Shown here: piece after piece, positions 1 to 11,382 of the stretch
Numbering within the stretch: position 1 is the first letter of the stretch
Layout of the letters: the number at the start of each line of letters is the position of its first letter
DNA from: Planococcus citri
Lineage: Eukaryota; Arthropoda; Insecta; Hemiptera; Pseudococcidae
Direction: 5' to 3'
Length of the DNA: 64,000 nucleotides
Assembly: GCF_950023065.1 (NCBI RefSeq)
Contig: NC_088679.1
Coordinates: 78,802,001 to 78,866,000 of the forward strand
Made by a program: the position numbers and the translations under genes
Notes under the pieces: generated by a model
What the model was told of the DNA's origin: nothing
What the model saw: only the letters and a program-made list of their open reading frames with translations
Database searches by the model: none

Positions 1-1130
1 TGAAAAATACATTTCGGGGTTAACTTTATTCGAGGAGCTCGCAGAGTTGTTTCAATCAATAAGACAACGTTGGAAGAATCCACTGCACCCATTCTCCCTC
101 TTCCCTCTCCAGACAAAGAATTCTGCATTTTTCATTTTCGCGAATATGATGAATATTTTTTGGAAGTTCTGAAAATTGAACTTCAAGTATACTTACTCAA
201 AGTGTCTAACAAAATTTCAAAATAAAAAAGCAGGACTTAATTTTTGGTAGGACATTTTTCAAACACTTGACGAATTCTTCACTTTCCAGACGAAGGGGGG
301 GGGGGTGAATTTTTCGCTTTTTTCAAGGTCTTCGGATATTCCAAGATTTTCAGGAGGGAAGCGGATGTCAAACATACCTTTACCACTTCGATTCGCAAAC
401 ACTTCACGACTTTTTTGAGAGTATAAGGAGGGGGTCAAAATTTTACACGTTAATTTTTCAATTTCACTTTGTTATCGTGGTGTCTCTGTCTATACTAAAT
501 CAAAAACATCCTAATGTCGTACTTTTTAGTAATTTTATCGTACATTATTATTCTTTATTTTTTATTTTTTGTGGCTAATTTTTTTTTTTAATTGATTGAA
601 TTTTCATGCTGTGGGAGATGAATTGAATTGAAAAGATAAAATATGCAAAAAATGAAGCGAACAATTTCCTGTCCGAAGCAGAGCGAAGCGAGGACGAAAG
701 CTTTTGAAAATTTACAATTTGAGAGGACAAAAAGTTTGATTTTCATCAGTTTATTCCAGTTTCAACCTTTCTTATTCTTGTAAAACAATTTTTGAAAAAT
801 GTTAGATAGCAATTTTTCGAACTTTTTTAGCCCATTTTCGAATGTCGTACTTTTTTCGTATTTTCGTATTTTTTTCGGTCAGCTGACACCATGGTGTTGT
901 GGAGTATTCCGATATACATATATGTTTTTGAGGGGAGGGGGTCGACAATTTCTTACCATCTCAATTGTTTTTCAAATTTTTGAACTTATTTCGAGCGTTT
1001 TAAATGAAATTATCATCACAGGTACTTTTTCAACGTAATACAATCGCCTTTAAGTTTACAACAGATTGAAAAAAGTAAATTAACGTTTTTTTATTATCGG
1101 ATCTTTCAAAAATTCAAAAATTTAAGCCTT
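1..1130. other. AT-rich non-coding DNA, no gene seen
   Basis: No convincing gene is visible. Open frames here are short and low in complexity. Around 661-715 there is one copy, in reverse orientation, of a dispersed motif containing AGCTTTCG and CTTCGCTC that recurs at 23.7, 24.9, 25.2, 30.2 and 32.8 kb. Runs of G (near 297-306) and T are frequent. Confidence 0.6.
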
Positions 1131-1132
1131 TG

Positions 1133-1500
1133 CAGAAATAAAAGGAAGGGAGCTTTTGCGCCAGGAGGACGATGTCATCATTTGATTCCTATATGCAGAC
1201 TTGTTCCAGAATCACAATTTTCAGAAGAAAAATCGCCATTTCAACTTTCCAAATGATGTTTTCGGTTTTTTTTTTTTTTTTTAATTTGACAAGTTGGGTT
1301 TCAGAAATTGCCCTTTGTTGTACTTGATATCAGTTTTTTAAACAAAATTCAAAAATTTTCATTTCTGTGGAAACAAGAGGGAGGGGGCTTCTGCGCCAGG
1401 AGGATGATTTCAATCCCTGTCTGTTGATTCCTTATCTCTTGATGAGTTCTCAGATCAAAATTCCATTTGAAAAGAGTTACGTCTACATGAAAAAAACGCA
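1133..1500. repeat. Two-copy degenerate tandem duplication, period about 245 bp
   Basis: A block starting near 1145 (GGGAGCTTTTGCGCCAGGA, then a GATTCCT and CAGA-rich part) is repeated from about 1386 (GGGGGCTTCTGCGCCAGGA, then GATTCCTTATCTC). The two copies share the order of several short words but differ by many substitutions, so the duplication is old. A T-run (1269-1282) lies between them. No coding capacity is evident. Confidence 0.6.
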
Positions 1501-1559
1501 AATTTCGATACTATTTACTCTGCAACTTCCTCCTGAATTTCTACATAACTTGAATTAAA

Positions 1560-4500
1560 TTATAGTAGCATTTTTTCAAAACAAACGCCGACTCCTCCCT
1601 TCCCACTTGACTCCTTTTCATGAAGGCAAAGGCAGTGAGTCAGTAGACCAAAACTTACAAGAACGTCTTAATCTGCAATATTTCTCCGATTGCTTTGAAA
1701 TTCAAACAACTATATAACTCAACATAGGTACTATAGATTTTTTAAACTTCTCATTTTTTTTGTAGACACATTTACCAATATTCTCTCCAAGAAAAAAGCT
1801 TCATATTCCGTTCATATTAGAACGCATCAAACACACACACGCTCCTCATACCACACTTTTCCACCCACCTCGTTTTCTGGTAAACCCAACCTATACAAAC
1901 TAAACCTCCCTAAAAGTCACTTTAATAATTAGTTAAAAATTATACACCGGACATATTTCTTATTCACCGCTATGATTAAATAAAACGAAACTCGACTTCG
2001 AACGACGACTAACAGCAAAAAGAAAATAATCTTAAGCTTGCCAAAAAAAAAAGAAGAGAAAAAACAAAAAAAAAGTACGAAAAAAAAGAGAAACGCGACA
2101 GAGATCGAGAAAAAGTACGCGAGAGAGGGGTATAGAACGCAAAAAAGAGTAATAATTTATTCGAAAATACTCTTTTCTTTCAAATGGCAGGAGAAAATGA
2201 AACAAAAAAACCAAAGCAAACAGAGTTGGAAAAAATAAATTACTGGTCCCCGCTTTTCATCCAATAATAACACAGAGACGCACCACCCGCTGTCGCTTGT
2301 AAAGAAAAAACTTCCACTTATAATTTCCATATTAAATAAGAACAACGGTTCTTCGTTTTCTGTTTTCCCCTATTACTTTTTTTCCCTTTTCTTTCTTTCT
2401 TTCTTTTTTCTCTCTCTCTTCCTCGTCGTCTTCGTTCTTATGTATATATATTTACGAAAAGAGAGAGAGAAAAAAAGCAAGAAAAACAGAGACAGAGACG
2501 GTGCTAGAGTCAGAGATGGAAAGAGACGGAGTGAGAGAAGTGTCGAAATATCTGTGGAATAGAGAGTGAGCGAAGAAGTGGGGCGCAGAAAAAAAAAGGA
2601 GGAAAAGGAAAAAGCTAACTTACCACGGTTTTATTTTTAAGAATTGTTTCATCTTTAGAATCAGAGTTTTTCCATTATGTTTTTCCTTTTCGCAGATTTT
2701 ATGAAGAAGGCGACGCGACGTGGTGAACTGGCGAGATAAGAAAATCCTACATTATAGTTTCCAACCGCTGAGATTCTCTCATTTCTTAAATTCTTCGTAA
2801 GACTACGCGGGGTGGGGAACGGATGATGGCATTACATACATTTATTTTATTAATCTAATTTAAATTCGTTTCGTAGCTGAAGCTGAAAGCGTCGTTGTCG
2901 TCCGTTTCTTATTTATTTTTCTCGCCGAGTTGTAATGTTATTACTTATATTATTCGCGCATGGCATCGTCATTTTTTTCGGTCTTGTAATTATTATTGCA
3001 CATTACGTACTTATTTTTAATTTTCTGTCTCAATTGAAAAAAATTCCCAAGTTCAGAGCAGGAGTCATCGCCCCTGTTGGCTCTTTTTGGAGGACTTCAA
3101 AAATGTAACTTTCGTCATTCTAGATGTATTTTTTTTTTTTTTTTTTAATACTTTCACACTTCGAATCAAATCATTAATTGCACCACAATTAAGAATTATT
3201 TTCGTACCTCATCTTTAACCCTCCCCCCTCACACCAAAATAATCAAACGATGACCCACCCTAACTCACACCCTCTTACACACATCTACAATTCAAACCGC
3301 TAAATAGGGTTAAATATTCCACATAATAGTAACAAAGGGGAATAAAAATATAAAAAAATAAAAAGTCTTAGTGAAGATTGTAATTGAATATAAATACCCT
3401 CGTATCGTCTTTCAAAATCAAAACAGGTACACGATATAACAATAAAATGTAAATAAAATACATTTCTTTCAACGTTATTAGCTCAGCGATGATGACTCTC
3501 TTAAAAAACAAGAGAACGACAGACGCGAATCCGAACAAAAAAATAATATCAACCGATATTGAAAAAATACGAATCCCTTTTTTTCTTCTTCTTCATTTTC
3601 TTCATTATATTCAACCCTTTTCGCCTTCAAGTTATTCTACTACGATCCCTTTTTTTTCTCCTTTCGAGACGAAAATTTTACAAAATTAAGTTTTTCTTAT
3701 AAGACCTGTAATTATCTCTGGCCCTTTCTCTTGTCTCCTAAATAGTTGAAACTTTCGCTACTGTACGTATTATTTGAAAAACTTAATTATTTCGGGTGAA
3801 ATGGCGACGACGATGCTGGTTTTCTTTTTCATTTGTTACGATATTTCAGTAGTAGGTACCTATTTTAAACCGCAATTTAAAGATACGATTTAGTAATAAC
3901 GAACTTGCCACGGAAAAAAAGGGGGTAAGTTATAGAAATGGCAATTGAAATATTTCGGCAATTGTGATGATTTGATTTTGTAAGATAATACCCTTTTATT
4001 TATTTTGACGAAATAATCAAAAACGAGGAATGCGAATTCCGAATTCTCATTATAGATATTGAGAGATGCAAGCTTAACGAATTCGTCTGAAATAATTATT
4101 AAAGATTTCTACTTTTACCAACAGGGATTACAAAATTAAAATATGAGTAAAATTTTAATTTTTCGTCATTGTGAATAAATGAATTATGATTTGAGGAGGG
4201 GGAGGCCCGGGGAATAATGTGATACTGACAATTTTAAAAATCAAAAAAAATAATAATAATCTGATGAACCTTTAGAAAAGCTAATTACGTACAAAGAGGA
4301 AGCAAAGTGAAAATTGGGATCAACTGAGAAGGAAGGCCAAAAGTGGAGCATAAATTAAAAATTTTCAAATTCTCGGTGAAAAATATACTTGGAATTTTTT
4401 CCCAGAAGTCATGCTTTGTTCAATTTTTCAGGCGACACCTGCAATATTTTCAATTTTTACGCTTGAAAAAAAAATAATTTAAATCGACAATGGCTAATTT

Positions 4501-5780
4501 TGAAAAAATTCAAAAAATCAAATCTAGCTAAAATAAAATCAATTTCCAAAAAAAAAAAAAATTGAAAAAAGTGCAAGTCTGGCACCTGAATTCAAAGCCC
4601 TTTAAAAGGCCAGAATCATAAACTTCTTGATCGAAACGCCTGGTAAAGATTTAGAATCTGAGCCTCGATTCAAAAATGCCCAGCCCACGTCTCAGTGCCT
4701 CTCAAACTGTCTTTGAAAAAAAAATTGTTATGTCTATCAATGCCCGGAAGGAGTTTAACGCATGGATTACAAAAATTTTTAAACTAATATTATGACCTTG
4801 AAGCAAAAAAAAAACTGAATCTGGAAATTGAGGATTCGTCAAGTCGAAATGACCGAAATCTGCTGCGAAAAATTCCATCATCATTACAATACGATTCTCC
4901 TGGATTGTTTTGCAGGCTTCTCAAAAGAAAAATTCAACGTCTCAAAAAATACCTAGTTTATTATTTTATTTTTATTTCGACAGCACACCAGGAAAAATTG
5001 CCACATCATGACAAGAACTGTCATTTTGAGAACTCTGGAACTTGACAAAAATTAAATTCAAGCTTCTACGTTAATGAAACCCTTCCTCTCCCCGCCCCCG
5101 AAAAAATTGATCCTTCTTTGAGAAATTTTCAGAGGGGAGGAGTAAGAGAAAATTAAGGCAGGCATGGCTAAAAAATTGAAAAAATTTTCCATGTTTCGTT
5201 TTTGGGTATGATTTTTTGAAAAATTCTATCATGAATTTCAAAAAAAAAAATTGAAAAACAATCTATTTTGAATGAACATTTTGAACCCACGTTGAGTTTA
5301 TGTCACAAGATTTTAAAACATCGGTACCTACTTCATTTATTTTCAAACATCTCATGCACCAAACCAAAGTACATATTTACGATTTTAATTTTTGATCGAT
5401 TTTGAAAATTTTTTCCTGGAATTTGATTTCGAAATTTTGTTAATTCTCAACTTTTACATTAAAATGAGATGCTTACCAACATTCCATTTCCCAGCTTCGA
5501 ATTTCAAAATGAAATTTCATCAAATGATTTTTAAAATTTTTACGCTCCTGCACTCTACACAAATGTTTCGACATTTTATTCAAAATGGGAATTTTTTCAA
5601 ATTCAGAAACATTATGCTTTCTTAGATCATGTTGTTAATTATGATCAACTTTACTTGAGGCCTAATATAATAACCTACACGTCACACGATTTCTTTAATT
5701 TCAGAAAATTTTGAGAGGCACCAAAGACGTGGCAGGAGCCGTATCAAAAAAACAAGCTACCTAATACGTATGATGCATGT
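1560..5780. other. Non-coding stretch with purine-rich and simple-sequence parts
   Basis: No gene is supported. The part 2030-2600 is A/G-rich with (GA) runs on this strand and a pyrimidine block near 2385-2430; both strands give low-complexity frames of 60-66 codons that are not credible proteins. From about 2620 to 4100 the sequence is less repetitive and has more CpG, as could be expected of a UTR or regulatory DNA, but nothing specific was recognised. From 4200 to 5780 it is AT-rich with poly-A and poly-T runs. Confidence 0.5.
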
Positions 5781-5784
5781 ATTT

Positions 5785-6622
5785 GTGTCATTTTAAGGTG
5801 AAAGGTCCCACTTTGACAAAATTGAGTTAAGACCGCCAAGTTGTATTTTGGACTATTCCTGATCAAATGGAGCAAACCCGACGACATTTCGTTGATTTTT
5901 ACCCAACTTACACCACCAAACACTCAACACTACAAAAAACATAGTTTTGAGAAAAACGAGTTTAAAGATTTTTGAGTGTTTTTTTCATTTAAAATCGTCA
6001 AACCAACGCTAAAAAGGTCACCGATAGCTCATTTTGAAGGAAATTTTATGCCGAATCTAATGGTAATATGTACGCGAAGTCATCTGCAGAATATCTCTTT
6101 GCTTTCGTAAAAAAACTGTAGAAAATTTCATGATTTTTTGAAAAAAAATTTTTTTATTTTTTTCTGATTTTTTCAAAAAATTGTAAAAATGTAATCATTT
6201 TTAACTCTCCCCCCCTCCCTGAGAAAATCACAGCAAAAAATGATTTCAAATTGCAATTTTTCATCAGTTTCTTGTTTAAAAAATTTTTATTTTCAATTTT
6301 TTTCTGATTTTTTTCAAAAAATTGTAAACATGTAATCATTTTTCAACTTTTCTCTCCCCCCTCTCTGAAGATCAAAGCAAAAAATAATTTCAAATTCCGA
6401 TAAATGAAAGGATAGGCCTGAGTAGTTAACTTCAACGCGCTAGTTCGCGGGGTTCCCGTTAGGAGCGCGAACTAAAAATCATACCAGCTGTTAGAGGAGA
6501 TCGTCTAGTATCCGAATCCGTCAAAAAATAAAAAGGTCCCACTTTGACATTTTTCAACTTTAAATCGATTTTGCAAGAAATCTGAAAATGTCAAAGTGGG
6601 ACCTTTTGCTTTAAAATGACAC
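5785..6622. mobile_element. Inverted-repeat (MITE-like) element with candidate 4-bp target duplication
   Basis: The ends are inverted copies of each other. The left end begins GTGTCATTTTAAGGTGAAAG and runs into GGTCCCACTTTGAC; the right end reads GTCAAAGTGGGACC and finishes TTAAAATGACAC. ATTT stands directly outside both ends (5781-5784 and 6623-6626), as expected for a 4-bp target-site duplication. Just inside the right end the GGTCCCACTTTGACA segment is present again in the opposite orientation (about 6535-6552), forming a hairpin. The interior holds a two-copy repeat (about 6150 and 6290, with TTGTAAAAATGTAATCATTT) and a hairpin at 6441-6476 (TAGTTCGCG / CGCGAACTA). No transposase is present, so it is non-autonomous. 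The superfamily is not determined. Confidence 0.75.
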
Positions 6623-6894
6623 ATTTGTATACAGCGTTCCTGGAAACCTAATAAACCGTATCACACGATTTTTTCAATTTTCAGGAAATTTAAGGAACCA
6701 ATGGGGCCATTGTTTAGGCTAAATTTTAAAAAAATCCAAAAACCCTAATAAACCGTGAGAGACCGATGGAAGATCTGGAAAATTGAAAAACTTGAATTGG
6801 AAAACCAAGAGAAGGGCCGGACCTCCTATTGTGATTTTATATGTGCTGACTGCAGTGGTACATTTATTAAAGAAACAGATGAGTGAACACAATA

Positions 6895-7045
6895 GGTCAT
6901 GAAAACCGTATCCCTAAAATTTGAGAATCTCTCATCTAGGAAGTAGGATGTTATCTTCCCCATTGTACAATTTCGAAAATTCAAAATTTACTTTCTTAAT
7001 GTTGTAAATGGGTAGTTGAATCAATGAAACTGGTTTTCTGCCTTT
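6895..7045. repeat. Left copy of a direct repeat flanking a retrotransposon fragment
   Basis: This about 150-bp segment (with GTTATCTTCCCCATTGT and AAAATTCAAAATTTA) has a diverged copy in the same orientation at 8273-8395. The two bracket the RTE-like fragment between them. They are too long and too diverged to be a target-site duplication. They may be an older tandem duplication into which the retroelement inserted, or part of a larger composite element. Confidence 0.65.
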
Positions 7046-7072
7046 TCAAATTTACCAATATTATGGTGTTTC

Positions 7073-8275
7073 ATTTATCATCATCATCATTAACGTCATA
7101 GTTGCAAGCTACTAGTGTGTCCCCAATAACAACCACCACTCCTCTCTGTCTTGAGCTAGTGTGGCTGCAGTCTCAACTGAGCCAACTATTTTCCAGACTG
7201 TATCAGTCCACCTTGTTGGAGATCTTCCTCTCCCTCATGTTCTGGGGACCTTGCCAAAGAGAATCCCTTTTTTGATGGCTCCCGGTCCTCTTCTGGCTAT
7301 GTGTCCAAAATAACTCATTATCCTGGTGTCACATATTTCATTTAGCCTGGTTGGTTCTTGCAGTTGTTCCACTTTGTTTGGGGCACAGATCTCAGTCACA
7401 ATACAGCCACATCCAGGCGCTTCGCGTTTTCTCAACGCCTTGATGGCATCTCTTACTTCGTCAAGTAAGATTTCCTGCTCTTCATACACTGTCCACTTCA
7501 ATTTCTAGTACTTCATTGTTGTTTGGGTTCTGTGGTTCACTCCGATATATAGCTTCCTGCAATAGAATCTCTAGTTCTCAGAATCGTATTCGAGTTCCAT
7601 GCAACTGTACCATCCTTGGCTGTGATTTTACATGATTGTGGTTTAAACTCTCTGGTAATCTGTTTTATCTTCTTGGATAGTATGATGTATGCTTGATTCA
7701 TTGTGGTCAACATATTCTTGAATTTCTTCACAACATCTGTTTAGGTAGGCTTCTCTGTATCTTTCTTATAATTTCTGTGAACGCATCCATTCAAGGCTTT
7801 GTACCTATGTGTTATCATTACCTTCCAGTTTTACTATTCTGCATTCTTCTATGAGCTTCAATGTTTCTTCCAACATCCATGGTTGACATTTTCTCAGTTC
7901 TTCCTTTCCATTCTTGATCGCCAAATCGTGTTTCTTTTGGATTTCTGCCTTAATATTTTCCCATAAGGTATTTAGGTCCTCTTCATCCGTGTGATCAATA
8001 TTTATTTAGGCAGCAAGTCTTTTCCTTTCTTAGTCAGTAAGGTGTATGTAATTTTTCTTTGTTGGTTTCTTCACACTGCAAAGACACCATTTAAATGAAG
8101 TCACCAGTAATTGGTGATCTGATGCTACCCTACATCTGCTCCAGAATAAGTCTTGGATTATCTTATCACCGACTTCCACCTCTTCTGTACTAAGTAGGAT
8201 GAAATCGATTTGGTTTTTGACACCACCATAGGATTTCCATGTGTACAGTCGGTAATTATACAGGTAAATAAAAGA
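7073..8275 (-). pseudogene. RTE-like non-LTR retrotransposon fragment, decayed
   Basis: Read on the minus strand, short blocks separated by stops and frameshifts match an APE-endonuclease/reverse transcriptase polyprotein. Near 8110-8230 there is the end of an endonuclease domain with a KNQIDFILLS block and an SDH triplet (the conserved C-terminal endonuclease motif). It is followed by the linker and the start of the RT domain (EVRDAIKALRKREAPG, about 7410-7460). An internal deletion then joins this to the polyprotein C-terminus (SYFGHIARRGPGAIKK and a GRGRSPTRW block, about 7200-7310). The fragment ends at a TCATCATCATCA microsatellite at 7079-7091, typical of RTE-type 3' tails. The 5' part and most of the RT are missing. 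The RTE assignment is by resemblance and could be a related clade. Confidence 0.7.
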
Positions 8276-8395
8276 ACACAGTTGGTTGTGAAAACTGTTG
8301 AAAATTTACAATCTAGGATGTTATCTTTCCCATTGTTCAATTTTTAAAATTCAAAATTTATTTTCAAATGGTTTTAAATCAATAAAACTAATATC
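8273..8395. repeat. Right copy of the direct repeat flanking the RTE-like fragment
   Basis: Shares with 6895-7045 the ordered words CTAGGATGTTATCTT, CCCATTGT, AAAATTCAAAATTTA and ATCAATAAAAC or ATCAATGAAAC. It starts about where the recognisable retroelement homology ends. Confidence 0.65.
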
Positions 8396-8482
8396 GGCTC
8401 TGCTTTTGACATAGCTATTTTCCCCCTTTTCATCCTTTTTTTGGTACAAATTTTCATGATTAATTGTATGTAATTACTCAAG

Positions 8483-9402
8483 TACCCATACAACAATGAC
8501 CATGCTAATTTTGATGTGAATGTTGACCCATGCACATCCGTCACTTTTGGATGTCACATGTTAATGTGAATTTTGACCCTGTGTCAAGCTAATTGTCGAT
8601 GTAATTATCAACTGATGTTGATCTGCATTTGTGTCGACAATTGGCTCAACACAGGGTCAAAATTCACATCGACATGGGGCATCCAAAAGTGACGGATGTG
8701 GATGGATCGACATTCACATCGAAATTTATGTCGACATCCGGCTTTGTAAAATTATAAAATTTGAGTTTAAAAATTTTTTTCCAAAAATGATTTTCTCTGA
8801 TGCGGCTATTGCTCCTGCTGAAAACAGCATTGATGCAAAGTCCACTTCCGAAGAAGTACACACGAAAAGTCTGAATAATCAAGAAGTAGAACAGAAATTC
8901 CTTATATCAAAGATGGTGCAATACTTTACCTAAGAGTACTAAACTAATCCATTTTCATGTCAACATGTGGATGTTAATGTTGATGTGAAATTCGACATCA
9001 ACAAATACATCCACAATATCAACATCATATCATTTACAACTTCAAACTGTGGAAAAGTGAATAATTTCATCAATGCCCTAAAAAATTTGTTTTCCTCATT
9101 GAACAAGATCATATTTTTGAATGTTTACTGAAGTTTTAAGCACTAAAACAGAAATTTTAATTCTGAAAAATGGTCGACATAGTTGCAGATGTAAATATCG
9201 AGCATCAAATTTTACATCTACATGTTGAGATGGCATGTCGAGGTATCAGAAATAATGAGAAAATTTCAAAACTTTTCATCTACCTGGCTTTTGTAAGGAC
9301 AGAAGATTCCTACTAAATAATTAATTGATCACTTTTCCATCATTATGTTGGAAAAAAACGTAGTCGCTGTAAATGTCGACGTTGACAATTGTTGTACGGG
9401 TA
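8483..9402. mobile_element. Inverted-repeat element with nested internal palindrome
   Basis: The left end TACCCATACAACAATG is inverted at the right end as CAATTGTTGTACGGGTA. Beyond these, AATTACTCAAG on the left mirrors CTTGTGTAATT on the right, so the true boundary may lie slightly outside. Within the left half, about 8499-8603 and about 8630-8730 form a second inverted repeat (GGGTCAAAATTCACAT and its complement). Many copies of short words such as ATGTCGAC, GATGTGAA and ACATCGAC occur in both orientations throughout. Open frames at 8631-8933 and on the opposite strand lack any recognisable domain. No transposase was seen. No clear target duplication was found. Confidence 0.6.
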
Positions 9403-9419
9403 TCTACTTGTGTAATTAA

Positions 9420-10100
9420 ATTGCATTACGACTCATGATTACAAGTATTATAATTACGGCGTTCCCGGCCTCATGTTGAGCCTCATATACGTATGACATT
9501 TTTTTTAAAAATTCGTCCATTCCTTCAAGAGACCATTCGAGCTAAAGAGTTTTTCAACTTTCAGACTGGTAGTAATTATGAAAAAATCATACTGCCACCG
9601 TAGGCATCGTCGCATTGTGCATTATCTTGCAAAGAAAAACTCGAAAAATTCTAAAATGCGCGAATCTGCCAAAACCACTTATATGTACACCTACCCTCTT
9701 CAAAAGAGCAAAATTTCCATAATCCATTTTCTTGGCAATGACATTAAACAAATATATTATACACGTTTACAATTTGAGCGTAAAAATGAAAAAAGCCAAC
9801 GGCAACGTTATCGCAACGAAGCGAAGGTAAAAAGCAAGGCAGCAGTCGGGCACCATTCGCATAAATAAATGAAAAACGCATTTCAGGTGAAAGATGTTGA
9901 TAAAATATGGCCGAGTATTCGTTCGTACACGATATACCTACTCGTACCTCTACGTCGTATTACGTAATACGTGCTACCGCTGGAACGATGTTAATATGGC
10001 GGCCAGGGTACAAAAGTTATTGGAAAATAGGTAGCCTAGGTAGGTAGATAAATAAGCAGTTTTGTTATTTATTTTGAACATGTAGAATTTAAAGTTAGTC
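9420..10100. other. Low-repeat stretch with one exon-like island
   Basis: Contains the possible exon at 9565-9826, described separately. The remainder is mixed sequence with CpG and no recognised element. Confidence 0.4.
9565..9826 (+). CDS. Possible internal coding exon, unidentified
   Basis: A pyrimidine-rich acceptor-like sequence (TTTTTCAACTTTCAG) ends at 9564, the 262 bp after it stay open in one frame, and a donor-like AAG/GTAAAA follows at 9827. The frame encodes about 87 residues: a very basic start (KKSYCHRRHRRIVHYLAKK) and a basic end (FERKNEKSQRQRYRNEAK). No domain was recognised. Against it: no neighbouring exon was found and the composition is lysine/arginine-rich. This is a weak call that needs transcript evidence. 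Confidence 0.22.
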
Positions 10101-10900
10101 AGCAGATTCGATTATTCTCGCAGCAGTTTTATATATTTAACCGACGTATATATATAAAAGTGTATACTATAAGAGCGCCGAGTTTGCGGGGGCGGGTGAG
10201 GGGGCACTGGGGTGTGGAGCGGCGGCGCGGCGCGGCGGTGGCGTATATATAGTATATACATAAGGTCGAAGGGAGGCATGGTGAGAAACGACGATGAAAG
10301 AGAAGATATGCCCTTTACGGGCTTCTTCTTAATGGCCAACTCCCGGAAATTGCGCGCACTATATATCTTAACTGGGCAGATTTATGAAAGTACTTTTCAG
10401 CCCCCCATGATTTCCATTATTTTCTTCCTTCATCTCACCTTCTCTTCGGCTTTCTCTTTTTCACCAACTCGTCTTCTTCTTCGTCCGTATATAGTGTACT
10501 GTGTAGTGTTACGTATATCGGCGCTTTTTTCCTCCTCTTTTTCTTCCTCCCCTCGTCTTCGCCTCCTCATCACCGTGTACTCTTTTCTCATCGGCTGGCT
10601 CAATTCTTTCCATTTTTCTCCAAACTTTCCTCATGTACTATACCCACGAAGCTGTAAGTGTACCATATACTATTATACATCATGGAGGTGGTATGGTTTG
10701 AGTGCGTTGTATTGTAGGTAGGTATATAATATTATACGAGCGTATATCGTATTCTTATGTATGTTTTCTTACATTTTATATCTTCGAGGCCGACTAACAA
10801 ACGCCATCAAAAGGGCGAGGCTGCAGAGGCAGCACATATTGCTTAGGTAGGTACCTACTACGTGTTTTGTACGTGTGGTTTTCGCCATTTAGCTCTCACT
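10100..10900. promoter_or_regulatory. GC-richer, CpG-containing promoter-like island
   Basis: Against the AT-rich surroundings, 10,180-10,250 is strongly G/C-rich (GGCGGCGCGGCGCGGCGG). A TATA-like run (TATATATATAAAAG, 10,147-10,160) precedes it on the plus strand. Pyrimidine-rich DNA with CpGs follows to about 10,620. This is compatible with a transcription start region, but no downstream coding exon on either strand could be tied to it. The long plus-strand frame here (10,212-10,721) is low in complexity and is not accepted as a protein. Confidence 0.3.
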
Positions 10901-11319
10901 GTGGTAACGTCAATTTATGTATTGGCCTATGGCTGTTTCATCAATATAAATGCCTACTTGGACAAGCTCGAGCTGTAATTCGCCCTTTTCCCTGGAAAAT
11001 TGCGAGAGCGAAAAAAAAAACTTGAACATTACAGGAGAAAACCGTGGTGAAAAAATATCGTCCTGAAATCCGATAACCTCACAACCAAGTAGGACTTCAG
11101 TCTCAAGGTTTCCTAAAGCAGGATACAAGCTTTTCAAATGTTTCAATTAGAAGGAGGGACGGAGATAGTTTATATTTATTCGAGCCAGATTCTTTTTTTT
11201 TGAGTCGAACTAGGTAAAAGAAAAATTATGAAATTCTGAAAGATGAAGGGAACAATAGGTGAATAAAAAATTGCGAAGTTTGATTGTAAAAATAAAGAAA
11301 AAACCAGGACTTTACTCGT

Positions 11320-11335
11320 AATTTTGGCAAAAACA
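11320..11335. repeat. Left target-site duplication of the I-like retrotransposon
   Basis: AATTTTGGCAAAAACA occurs here and again, perfectly, at 13,748-13,763, immediately after the element's poly-A tail. A 16-bp exact duplication flanking a poly-A-ended element is the expected signature of target-primed reverse transcription. Confidence 0.8.
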
Positions 11336-11382
11336 ATAATTTTTGGACTTTTTTTTGGCAATTTTTGTAAAATTAGACTTAC

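Noticed and set aside
10212..10721. 169-codon plus-strand frame
   Set aside because: Lies in GC-rich then pyrimidine-rich promoter-like DNA, is dominated by Ser/Phe/Arg runs, and has no domain or splice support.
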